Shown here: one piece after another, positions 1 to 5,703 of the stretch
Layout: each line of letters starts with the position of its first letter
How positions within the stretch are numbered: position 1 is the stretch's first letter
Source of the DNA: Acidilobaceae archaeon
Lineage (GTDB): Archaea > Thermoproteota > Thermoprotei_A > Sulfolobales > Acidilobaceae
Length of the DNA: 5,705 bases
Reading direction: 5' to 3'
NCBI GenBank assembly: GCA_027039295.1
Contig: JALWEW010000012.1
Span: 1-5,705 of the forward strand
Position numbers and translations under genes: made by a program
Notes under the pieces: model-generated
Database searches by the model: none
Seen by the model: the letters and a program-made list of their open reading frames with translations, nothing else
What the model was told of the DNA's origin: nothing

Positions 1-356
1 CTAGGGGCGGAGCCCTGCAGAGGGACAAGAGGCTCGTCGAGTCACTGGGCCTTAGGGTGCTCGATGTCTACAGGGTCTCCGAGGGCGGCCGCCAGAAGGA
101 CGTAGTTAGGATCCTCGACTACGCGAGCGGCAAGGTAGTCCTAGTAGACCTGGGGGCCCCCAGGGAGGCTCTCGCCTACCGGGAGTTCCTCGAGGCCGTG
201 CTGAAGGGCCTCAAGGCCGCGGGGGTGGAGGTCAGCGAGAGGATAGCCGCTAGGGCCCTCGAGGCGGCCTCGAGGCTCGACTCCCAGCGGGCCCCCGCCG
301 CGGGTGAGGAGGCCCCGGAGGCCACCCCCACAGAGGCCGGGGCGGCCAGCTCCTAG
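1..356 (+). CDS. Unrecognised protein, 3' part of a gene cut by the left edge
   Basis: I do not recognise this gene. The frame is open from base 3 to the TAG at 354-356, about 117 residues. A GTG at 57 could serve as a start, but the codons before it read as ordinary charged coding sequence in the same frame (RGGALQRDKR...), so I infer that the true start is outside the window. The visible part looks like a small alpha/beta domain. It has strands around RVLDVYRV, VVRILDY and KVVLVDLG, then two amphipathic helices (EALAYREFLEAVLKGLKAAG and ERIAARALEAASRL), and ends in a low-complexity Ala/Pro/Glu/Thr tail of about 25 residues that is probably disordered. There is no signal peptide, membrane helix or cysteine in view. 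It converges with the surface-protein gene, and the two stop codons overlap within one CTAG tetranucleotide. High GC and AGG/CTC-rich codon use match the PP-loop gene at the other end of the window. Confidence 0.75.
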   Translation, partial: RGGALQRDKRLVESLGLRVLDVYRVSEGGRQKDVVRILDYASGKVVLVDLGAPREALAYREFLEAVLKGLKAAGVEVSERIAARALEAASRLDSQRAPAAGEEAPEATPTEAGAASS

Positions 357-2272
357 AAGGCGGTGCGGCGCCAACCCCTCCTAGCACGTAGAGCCGCTAG
401 TGCTAACAAGGCCAGGGCCCCGGCAACGGCGAACCAAGGCTCCGGCACCGGGGCTGGTAGGGCTTCGGTCGTGTCCACTATCGAGCTGTCCTGCCCCGTT
501 TGGGCTACAAGCTGCACGTTATCGGAGAGTGGGGGATCCTCGAAGTCGCCCTTAGGCAGCAGTACCTCTAGCGCTGTGCTGCCGCCGGGGTTATAGAGGT
601 AGTCCTCCCTTGCGACGAACGTCCAGTTCCAGCTGGTGCCGTTGCCACTATACTTCCAGAGCCTTGGGCTGAAGCCTATGACATACTCCACCATATAATC
701 AGCCCCTATGCCTCCCACTTGGTACCCCGTGGAGGAGTTATCATCGGCGTCTACGTAGATTCTCAGAAGGCCCGAGGCGCTCCCCCCGTACCACGGGAGC
801 TGCCCGGACACGTTGACCGCGAGGTATAGGTTCTCTGTGTCGAAGGCAGAGCCTATATCTACAATGTCGAGGTACTGGGGGTACTCAGAGCCGATGTCGC
901 CCGGCGGATCGGTCTCTGTGGTCCACGAGCTGGCCGGACTAGGCCTAGTTAGATACCATATCAGATAGTCCCCGACGGAACTACCACCTGTATCGTCTCG
1001 GGGGAAGCCGTCGCAGACGCTCGTCCCGTTTTGGGTGTAAGCGTAGAGGTAGAGGCTATTGCCCAGCCCGGAGAGCAGTGTCTCGTTAACCTCTACCACT
1101 AAGTAATCATAGCCTATCCCGCCTCCTAGGATGTGGAGGCCGCCAAGCCAGTTGCCGGCGGAGTCGAATAGGTTTGCCTGCGCCGACCCATCCGAGGCAA
1201 GCTGCGCTATGATAGAATAGTCTGGCTGCCACCCGCTCTCACTCGCTCGGCTGTCCTTGTCCACATCCAACTGTATAATCCAGTACTCAGTCTGGCTTCC
1301 GGCTCCTATAGCACTGGCTAGCTGGAGCTTCAGGAACATAATAGAACCGCTGGACTCGGCGTAGAAGGACTCCACGTCCAGGTCGCTGCCCCCCCAAGGG
1401 CTCACTGAGGACTCGCTGGGCTCCTCGCCGAGCTGTAGCATATTGGCCTCTATGGATAGGTTATCCATGTAAACCCTGAACTCCGAGTCTATCGTGAAGC
1501 CGAGGAATGCCAGGCCGTAGTAGTGGTCTGGGTCGAGTTCTAGGGTTGTATCATTATCTTCGAAGTCAACCTCTTTAATAAGCGTCGAACCATTGTATAG
1601 CTCCACATGGAAGTGATTCACGTAGGCATTATACTCGGGGTCATACTCCCATAGGACGTCCACGTGCAGCCTATACCATACATCCTTGTCGAGCGTGCCT
1701 ACCTGGACAACCGCCAGTTCCTCCCAGGTGCCGTTCCTCACGCGGTTAAACACTATATTACCGTAGTCCATATCGACCGCTATCTCGTATTTATTGTCGA
1801 CATCGTGATAGCGTGGTAGAATGAAGAAGTTACCATGCCCTGGATCCGAGGGGGTCATGAATTCCACTTCGACAGTGTAATTGTAAGGCATTATAGCGTA
1901 GCTACTCGCGCCGTTAGTTTCATTGTATCCCTTCACAACGACTATCGGCTCATCATACCCCGTCGAACTGGTGGCGCCGGTGTTGTTACCATAGAAAACC
2001 AGGTATCCGTTTAGCACGCTAGCACCTACGTCACCGCTTATTGTGCCTCCATCGTATACTTCTGAGGTATTGTCTAAATGCTTAAGTGTCTCTGAAACAT
2101 TATCGAATGAGAGCGTCAGCACCTCCGTCGATACCGGTGTCTCGGATGCTTGAGTTTTTAGGGCGAGCTGTGGAGCCATAATAATTAGTAATACTGTGAT
2201 AACCGCTATACTCGCTGTGCCCTTGGCGCTTAATCGCTTGACCCGCCTGTGCCTGGGTCTTAAGTCACTCAT
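353..2272 (-). CDS. Secreted, surface-anchored glycoprotein with LamG-like and tandem CBM9/DOMON-like beta domains
   Basis: The protein has 639 residues. An Arg/Lys-rich N terminus (residues 5-17) precedes a hydrophobic segment at about 20-38, giving a Sec-type signal or anchor. Residues about 85-275 are beta-rich and resemble a LamG/concanavalin A-like sandwich (YTVEVEF, YEIAVDM, WYRLHVDV, YYGLAFLGF and YMDNLSIEA strands). Residues about 298-445 and 465-600 look like two related CBM9/DOMON-type domains, each with an acidic VDxD loop (337-340 and 507-510). The C terminus has PEP (610-612), a hydrophobic helix (about 613-629) and an arginine cluster. I count 15 N-X-S/T sequons and a single cysteine (C420), as expected for an extracellular archaeal glycoprotein. 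I see no catalytic motif, so binding or a structural role in the cell envelope is the likeliest job, with glycans as one possible ligand. The ATG at 2272 is supported by AGGTG 11 bases upstream and by a TATA box. The gene is visibly lower in GC than its neighbours. The surface location is firm; the domain names are fold-level guesses. Confidence 0.85.
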   Translation of the reverse strand: MSDLRPRHRRVKRLSAKGTASIAVITVLLIIMAPQLALKTQASETPVSTEVLTLSFDNVSETLKHLDNTSEVYDGGTISGDVGASVLNGYLVFYGNNTGATSSTGYDEPIVVVKGYNETNGASSYAIMPYNYTVEVEFMTPSDPGHGNFFILPRYHDVDNKYEIAVDMDYGNIVFNRVRNGTWEELAVVQVGTLDKDVWYRLHVDVLWEYDPEYNAYVNHFHVELYNGSTLIKEVDFEDNDTTLELDPDHYYGLAFLGFTIDSEFRVYMDNLSIEANMLQLGEEPSESSVSPWGGSDLDVESFYAESSGSIMFLKLQLASAIGAGSQTEYWIIQLDVDKDSRASESGWQPDYSIIAQLASDGSAQANLFDSAGNWLGGLHILGGGIGYDYLVVEVNETLLSGLGNSLYLYAYTQNGTSVCDGFPRDDTGGSSVGDYLIWYLTRPSPASSWTTETDPPGDIGSEYPQYLDIVDIGSAFDTENLYLAVNVSGQLPWYGGSASGLLRIYVDADDNSSTGYQVGGIGADYMVEYVIGFSPRLWKYSGNGTSWNWTFVAREDYLYNPGGSTALEVLLPKGDFEDPPLSDNVQLVAQTGQDSSIVDTTEALPAPVPEPWFAVAGALALLALAALRARRGWRRTAF

Positions 2273-2283
2273 TACTAACGGCG

Positions 2284-2288
2284 CACCT
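2284..2288 (-). promoter_or_regulatory. Ribosome binding site of the surface-protein gene
   Basis: The minus strand reads AGGTG here, complementary to the archaeal 16S 3' end (CUCCAC core), with 11 bases between it and the ATG at 2272-2270. It supports that ATG over any downstream start; the next methionine, at residue 32, would remove most of the signal segment. Confidence 0.5.
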
Positions 2289-2315
2289 GCCGCTGACCTT
2301 ATGGGGTTCCAGAAT

Positions 2316-2326
2316 GTTTATATGTA
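2316..2326 (-). promoter_or_regulatory. Archaeal TATA box for the surface-protein gene
   Basis: The minus strand reads TACATATAAAC, a good archaeal TATA-box match and the most A/T-rich patch of the 96-base gap between the kinase stop and the surface-protein start. Initiation about 25 bases downstream would fall near 2295, leaving a leader of roughly 20 bases that includes the AGGTG site. The core is nearly symmetrical, but only the minus strand has a gene close downstream, so I assign it to that strand. I see no clear BRE and no obvious T-rich terminator for the kinase gene in the rest of the gap. Confidence 0.65.
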
Positions 2327-2368
2327 TTGGCTCTTACTGGGAGGAAGCAATTGTTTCTGGCCCACACT

Positions 2369-3274
2369 CTAGTCTACGTGCACGCGGTTAATGATATAGC
2401 TTACCTCGTCTAGGGCTGGCATATTGCTGCTCCCCCGCCTGGCGACTTTAGCAGCACCCGCCGCCACACCAGCCCTGAGGGCTTCTAGGGGCTCGCCACT
2501 CCAGAGCATCCAAACGTTGAAGGCGGCATTGAAGGCGTCTCCAGCCCCTGTGGCGTCAACTATCTCTACTTTAGGAGGCTTAGCGGAGGCGACTACCCCG
2601 CTGCTATCCACGAGTACCGCGCCGCCCTCCCCGTGTTTTACGACCACGAATCTCAGTCTTCCTCCGATTAGTGACGTCGCGGACTCTGGAGAGGGATCGC
2701 TTGTGAGGCATTCCAGCTCTTTACTGTTTAATAATGCATAGTCCACGCTCCCCAGGGCTCTAATAACCCGTTTGGGGGCCCTGAAGACCTCGCCTCCGGG
2801 ATCATAGCTGCAGGGGCCCCGCGACTCGCATATATCACGTACTATCTGGGGAGCCACACTCGCGAGGTGTACTAGATCGCCGCGTGGAGGCACCATCCCG
2901 GGTCTCAGGCCCTCGTTCGCGCCTCTAACCGTTATCATCGAGCGATAATCCGTGTTAGAGACCAGTAACACGACAACCAGGCCGCTGGGCTCCTCTACGA
3001 CCTCAACATTACTAATGTCGACACCCTCGCTAGCTAGCCTGTCTAGGAGGCCGAGGGCCACCGCCTCCCTGCCGGCTCTGGCGACGAGTAAGGCCCTCTG
3101 GCCTAGGCGGGCGACTGCTATGGAGTAGTTGGAGGCCGCGCCCCCAAGGCCTACCCAGTAATCGTCGGCCCTCACGTTCTCATCGGGCCCCGGTATCCTG
3201 GGCACCCTCAGGGATATGTCTATGTTTATGTTCCCGACCGCCACGTGCTCCTGAGTACCCCTGGGTGGAAGCAT
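2369..3274 (-). CDS. PfkB/ribokinase-family sugar or nucleoside kinase
   Basis: This is a 301-residue cytosolic kinase of the PfkB (ribokinase) superfamily, which transfers a phosphate from a nucleotide to a sugar or nucleoside hydroxyl. Numbered from the ATG at 3274, the visible family marks are a VAVGNINID first strand, the GGAASN substrate-site glycines (44-49), an NxxE motif (N183-E186) used for metal/phosphate handling, a KHGEGG nucleotide-side loop (213-218), and the signature DATGAGDAF with catalytic Asp 246. The length is normal for the family. I chose the ATG at 3274 because GGGGAGGG lies 10 bases upstream and because the conserved fold begins about 10 residues later; a GTG at 3307 would add 11 residues without an obvious ribosome site. 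The start lies inside the uridine phosphorylase gene (49-base overlap), so co-transcription and translational coupling are likely. That context suggests ribose 1-phosphate or a nucleoside as substrate, as with the archaeal ADP-dependent ribose-1-phosphate kinase, which belongs to this family. The exact substrate cannot be read from the sequence. Confidence 0.9.
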   Translation of the reverse strand: MLPPRGTQEHVAVGNINIDISLRVPRIPGPDENVRADDYWVGLGGAASNYSIAVARLGQRALLVARAGREAVALGLLDRLASEGVDISNVEVVEEPSGLVVVLLVSNTDYRSMITVRGANEGLRPGMVPPRGDLVHLASVAPQIVRDICESRGPCSYDPGGEVFRAPKRVIRALGSVDYALLNSKELECLTSDPSPESATSLIGGRLRFVVVKHGEGGAVLVDSSGVVASAKPPKVEIVDATGAGDAFNAAFNVWMLWSGEPLEALRAGVAAGAAKVARRGSSNMPALDEVSYIINRVHVD

Positions 3275-4086
3275 CTCGACCCAGCCCTCCCCGTGGCTTC
3301 GTCCCACTCACTCAGCACGGCGACAGCCTCACTCGCCACCCGGGAGGCCTCCCGGACGCCAGCCTCGGGGGCGAACTCGTCTGTAGCCCTATTCGCAACC
3401 ACCGCGCAGACGCAGCCAGCCCTGGCGCCGTAGATGGCTGAGAGCGTGAATATAGCGCTTGCCTCCATCTCGAACCCGGCGACCCCAGCCTCCCTGAGTG
3501 CCGGGATCACGCTCGCGGCCCAGGGGGTCATGTAGCCCCCGTAGCCCGGCCTGCCCTGGCCTAGGTAGAAGCTATCCGTGCTGGCCACTACACCGACCTC
3601 GTAGTTCACTCCCAGAGACTCGGCCGCCTCGACTAGGGCCATGAAGACGGTGGGCGAGGCGTATGCGGGGTAGCCTGGTGGAGCGTACTGGCCGCTGGCA
3701 CCCTCCATCCTCACGGCGGCCGGGGCGATCACCAGGGTGCCCGGCCTGAGGTCGGCTCTCAGGGCCCCCATTGTGCCCACCCTTATGAATGTGTCCGCCC
3801 CCACCCTGAGGAGTTCCTCCACGGCTATGGCCGCGCTGGGAGCGCCTATGCCGGTGCTAGTCACGCTTATCGGCACCCCCCTATAGCGGCCCGTGTATGT
3901 CGTGAACTCCCTCTTAGACGCCTTCAACTCGGCCTCGTCCCAGAGGGAAGCTATCAGGGACGCCCTACCAGGATCCCCGGGGAGGAGGACGTACCTAGCG
4001 ACGTCGCCGGGCGCCAGGCCGAGGTGGTAGACCCTGCCGCCCACGATGGGCTCCGCCGCCCCGCCGCTCCTAGGCTCGCCCAACAC
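3226..4086 (-). CDS. udp: Uridine phosphorylase
   Basis: This enzyme of the NP-1/PNP-UDP family carries out phosphorolysis of uridine to uracil and ribose 1-phosphate in the cytosol. The protein follows E. coli Udp almost throughout. I see phosphate-site residues G37, D38 and R41 (LPGDPGR), R59 (KREFTTY), and R102 and T105 (IRVGTMG). The uracil-recognising set is F173, Q177 and R179 (SFYLGQGR). The ribose-binding pair is E206-M207-E208 (GFEMEAS), with R233 in VANR. The Gln/Arg pair argues for uracil over purine substrates. Starts: GTG at 4086 gives 286 residues and fits a near-leaderless transcript from the A/T patch at 4115-4121. GTG at 4044, preceded by GGAG six bases upstream, gives 272 residues and matches the E. 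coli N-terminal length (V-Y-H-L-G-L close to the start). I keep the longer form as the outer limit. The C terminus runs about 24 residues beyond the usual end and overlaps the kinase gene. It is probably the first gene of a salvage operon with that kinase. Confidence 0.92.
   Translation of the reverse strand: MLGEPRSGGAAEPIVGGRVYHLGLAPGDVARYVLLPGDPGRASLIASLWDEAELKASKREFTTYTGRYRGVPISVTSTGIGAPSAAIAVEELLRVGADTFIRVGTMGALRADLRPGTLVIAPAAVRMEGASGQYAPPGYPAYASPTVFMALVEAAESLGVNYEVGVVASTDSFYLGQGRPGYGGYMTPWAASVIPALREAGVAGFEMEASAIFTLSAIYGARAGCVCAVVANRATDEFAPEAGVREASRVASEAVAVLSEWDEATGRAGSRCFHPGVLRSTWRSGT
3285..3292 (-). promoter_or_regulatory. Ribosome binding site of the PfkB kinase, inside the phosphorylase gene
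   Basis: The minus strand reads GGGGAGGG, a strong Shine-Dalgarno match, 10 bases before the ATG at 3274. It lies within the 3' coding part of the uridine phosphorylase gene and decides the kinase start in favour of 3274 over the GTG at 3307. Confidence 0.55.
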
Positions 4087-4160
4087 TTGGCCCCGAGGCT
4101 CTGGGGAGGGCCCCCTAATAATGGCCCCCAGCCCCGCCCCTAGGGTGGTGCCTGGAGCCC
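4087..4160. promoter_or_regulatory. Divergent promoter region between the phosphorylase and membrane-protein operons
   Basis: These 74 bases separate two divergent starts (GTG 4086 on minus, TTG 4161 on plus). The region is GC-rich except for one patch, CTAATAATG at 4115-4123, which could act as a weak TATA element in either direction. It lies about 33 bases from the minus start and 42 from the plus start, consistent with short leaders or none. The patch is framed by a direct repeat, GGCCCCC at 4109-4115 and 4123-4129. A GGTGGTG at 4144-4150 may be the ribosome site for the plus-strand gene. Promoter assignment here is inferred from position and composition only. Confidence 0.4.
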
Positions 4161-4409
4161 TTGGGGTCTAGGAGGCTCGCGGCGGCTCTAACCCTCGTGG
4201 CAGTCGGCGCTGTGGTGGCTATCCTCTACCCCTACAGCCTCTTCTACGCGAGCCCCTCGACGCAGTGGCTCGTGGTTAAGGCCACGCTAGCCCTAATAGG
4301 CCTCCTCGCCGGCGCCTTCGTTAGCTCGGTGGGGATAGCGGTCCTGGCCGCCCTGAAGGTGCGGGAGGTTGAGGCTGAGGCTCCTGGTGAGGGCGAGGAA
4401 GGACGCTAA
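4161..4409 (+). CDS. Small two-helix membrane protein, unknown function
   Basis: I do not recognise this 82-residue protein. It has a short basic start (SRR), a first membrane helix at about 6-25, a short polar/aromatic loop (YPYSLFYASPSTQW), a second hydrophobic stretch at about 37-65, and a charged tail of about 17 residues rich in Glu (KVREVEAEAPGEGEEGR). The positive N terminus suggests that both ends face the cytoplasm. The start is a TTG at 4161; the GTG codons just upstream are in another frame, and GGTGGTG at 4144-4150 could serve as the ribosome site. The 3' end overlaps the PP-loop enzyme gene by 41 bases if that gene starts at 4369, or 23 if at 4387, so the two are probably co-transcribed. 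The two hydrophobic segments, the high GC shared with the next gene and the overlap all argue that it is real, but no function can be given. Confidence 0.65.
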   Translation: MGSRRLAAALTLVAVGAVVAILYPYSLFYASPSTQWLVVKATLALIGLLAGAFVSSVGIAVLAALKVREVEAEAPGEGEEGR

Positions 4410-5703
4410 GGCCGTGGAGGCGGCCCTCAGGCTCTTCTACAGGGACTTCGACTATACGGTCGAGCACCTAGGCGGCCTGAGGGGGGAGGCCCTGGCCTCG
4501 GAGGCCGCGGCGAGGGCGGGGCCCTTCACGGTCATACTCCTACCCGAGAGGGAGGCCGCCCTCCTGGATCCCGGGCTCCTCCCCCCATACTCTACCATAG
4601 TCCCTGTTGGGGCTCGGGACGTGAGGAACCTCAGGCTAGAGCAGATAGCCTCGCTCATAGCCCGGGGGAGGGCGGCCCTCAGGCTCTCGGCCTCCTGGCT
4701 CGGCAACCTAGGGGCCTACAGGCTCGACGGCCGCTCGCCTCCCGCGGGCCTCGGGGCGGATCCCTCCATGGATGTTACCATACTCTACTCCAGGGGGCTA
4801 GGGGTCCTCTCGAGCCTCCTCAGCCTCGACCTAAGGGGCCACGCCCTGGTCTACCTGAGCGGGGGCGTCGCTAGAATCCACTACGCCGGGAGCCTCGTAG
4901 GGGAGGTCGGCCTCTCCGAGTGCCCACCGCCGGCCGCGGCCCTACGGGCACCCGCAGGCGCCACGCCCGGGGGCCTCGAGGCCCTGCTAGAGGCCAATAG
5001 GGACGCCCTGGAGGCTGCCCTCGGGGCCATGGCTGAGTGGCTGGCCTACGAGGCTGGCGGGGCCCGCCTCGTGGCCGTGCCCTGGAGCGGTGGGAAGGAC
5101 TCGACGGCGGCCCTCGTGTTGGCCGTGGAGGCCCTGGGCCCCGGGAGGGTCGTGGCTGTCCACGTCGACACGGGCCTCGAGTTCCCCGAGACGGAGGAGT
5201 ACGTCGAGGAGGTGGCATCCAGGCTGGGCGTGGAGCTCGTGAGGGTCCACGCCGGCCTCGACGCCGAGGCCAGGAGGAGGGGGCTCCCCGCGAGGGGTGA
5301 CCGGTGGTGCACGGGCCTGAAGCTGGCGGCCCTCTCTAAGGCTCTCCGGGGGATAGCTGCCTCCAGGGGGCCGCCCGTCGTGGTGGTCGGCGACCGCGAC
5401 GCCGAGTCGGCCTCGAGGAGCAGGAGGCCCCCGGTGAGGCTCGACCCCTACCACGGCCTGAGGACCCTCGCCCCCCTCAAGCTCCTCTCAGCCGCGCACA
5501 CCCTGCTGATCCCACTCCTCAGGGGCGTCGAGCCTAACCCCCTCTACGCGGAGGGCTTCTACAGGATAGGCTGCTTCACCTGCCCATACATGAGCTGCTG
5601 GGAGCGCCTCCTAATGGAGAGGGGCCTAGCCTCTAGGGTGGCGGGGGCCAGGCCGGATGCACTCGGCCTCCTCAAGCAGTTCCTCTCCCGGGGGCTCCCG
5701 TAA
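4369..5703 (+). CDS. PP-loop enzyme of the PAPS-reductase family with an uncharacterised N-terminal region
   Basis: The protein has 444 residues. The C-terminal half (about 233-440) is an adenine-nucleotide alpha hydrolase-like domain of the phosphoadenosine-phosphosulfate reductase family. It shows the PP-loop SGGKDS (240-245), an HVDTGLEFPET strand and loop (265-275), DRWCTGLK (311-318), the GxRxxES-type motif GDRDAES (341-347), and PLYAEGFYRIGCFTCP near the end. C314, C402, C405 and C410 could hold an Fe-S cluster or zinc, as in related archaeal proteins. The first 230 residues are not a family I recognise; 155-185 might be PUA-like. Such archaeal proteins are often labelled PAPS reductase, but sulfate reduction is not shown here, and thiolation or another adenylation reaction is equally possible. 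TTG 4369 follows GGGAGG with no spacer, which is poor for initiation. GTG 4387 (438 residues), with GAGG six bases upstream, may be the real start. It overlaps the preceding membrane-protein gene and ends at TAA 5701-5703, so the gene is complete. Confidence 0.85.
   Translation: MRLRLLVRARKDAKAVEAALRLFYRDFDYTVEHLGGLRGEALASEAAARAGPFTVILLPEREAALLDPGLLPPYSTIVPVGARDVRNLRLEQIASLIARGRAALRLSASWLGNLGAYRLDGRSPPAGLGADPSMDVTILYSRGLGVLSSLLSLDLRGHALVYLSGGVARIHYAGSLVGEVGLSECPPPAAALRAPAGATPGGLEALLEANRDALEAALGAMAEWLAYEAGGARLVAVPWSGGKDSTAALVLAVEALGPGRVVAVHVDTGLEFPETEEYVEEVASRLGVELVRVHAGLDAEARRRGLPARGDRWCTGLKLAALSKALRGIAASRGPPVVVVGDRDAESASRSRRPPVRLDPYHGLRTLAPLKLLSAAHTLLIPLLRGVEPNPLYAEGFYRIGCFTCPYMSCWERLLMERGLASRVAGARPDALGLLKQFLSRGLP

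Noticed and set aside
57..356. Complete 99-residue gene starting at GTG 57
   Set aside because: The same frame stays open to the left edge with coding-like residues and there is no ribosome site before 57, so a gene truncated by the window is the better reading.
2200..2260. Tat signal peptide on the surface protein (an RR pair at residues 9-10)
   Set aside because: The residues after RR are V-K-R-L, not the hydrophobic pair of the Tat motif. The Arg-rich start plus hydrophobic segment fits an ordinary Sec signal.
2330..2368. Terminator after the kinase gene
   Set aside because: No T-run or stable hairpin is visible on the minus strand after the stop at 2369; the sequence is only mildly pyrimidine-rich.
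2424..2741. A 105-residue plus-strand frame inside the kinase gene
   Set aside because: It lies antisense to the PfkB signature region, and its Ala/Ser/Thr/Pro-rich translation shows no domain or ribosome site.
2369..3307. Calling the kinase phosphofructokinase or ribokinase
   Set aside because: The visible motifs are common to the whole PfkB superfamily and no substrate-specific residue can be read, so a specific name would be a guess.
3226..4086. Purine nucleoside or methylthioadenosine phosphorylase
   Set aside because: The FYxGQxR motif and the overall match to E. coli Udp indicate uracil recognition; purine enzymes of this family lack the Gln/Arg pair.
4871..5454. Several long reading frames antisense to, or in other frames of, the PP-loop gene
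   Set aside because: They are shadows caused by high GC: Pro/Arg/Gly-rich translations without motifs, opposite a gene with clear conserved motifs.
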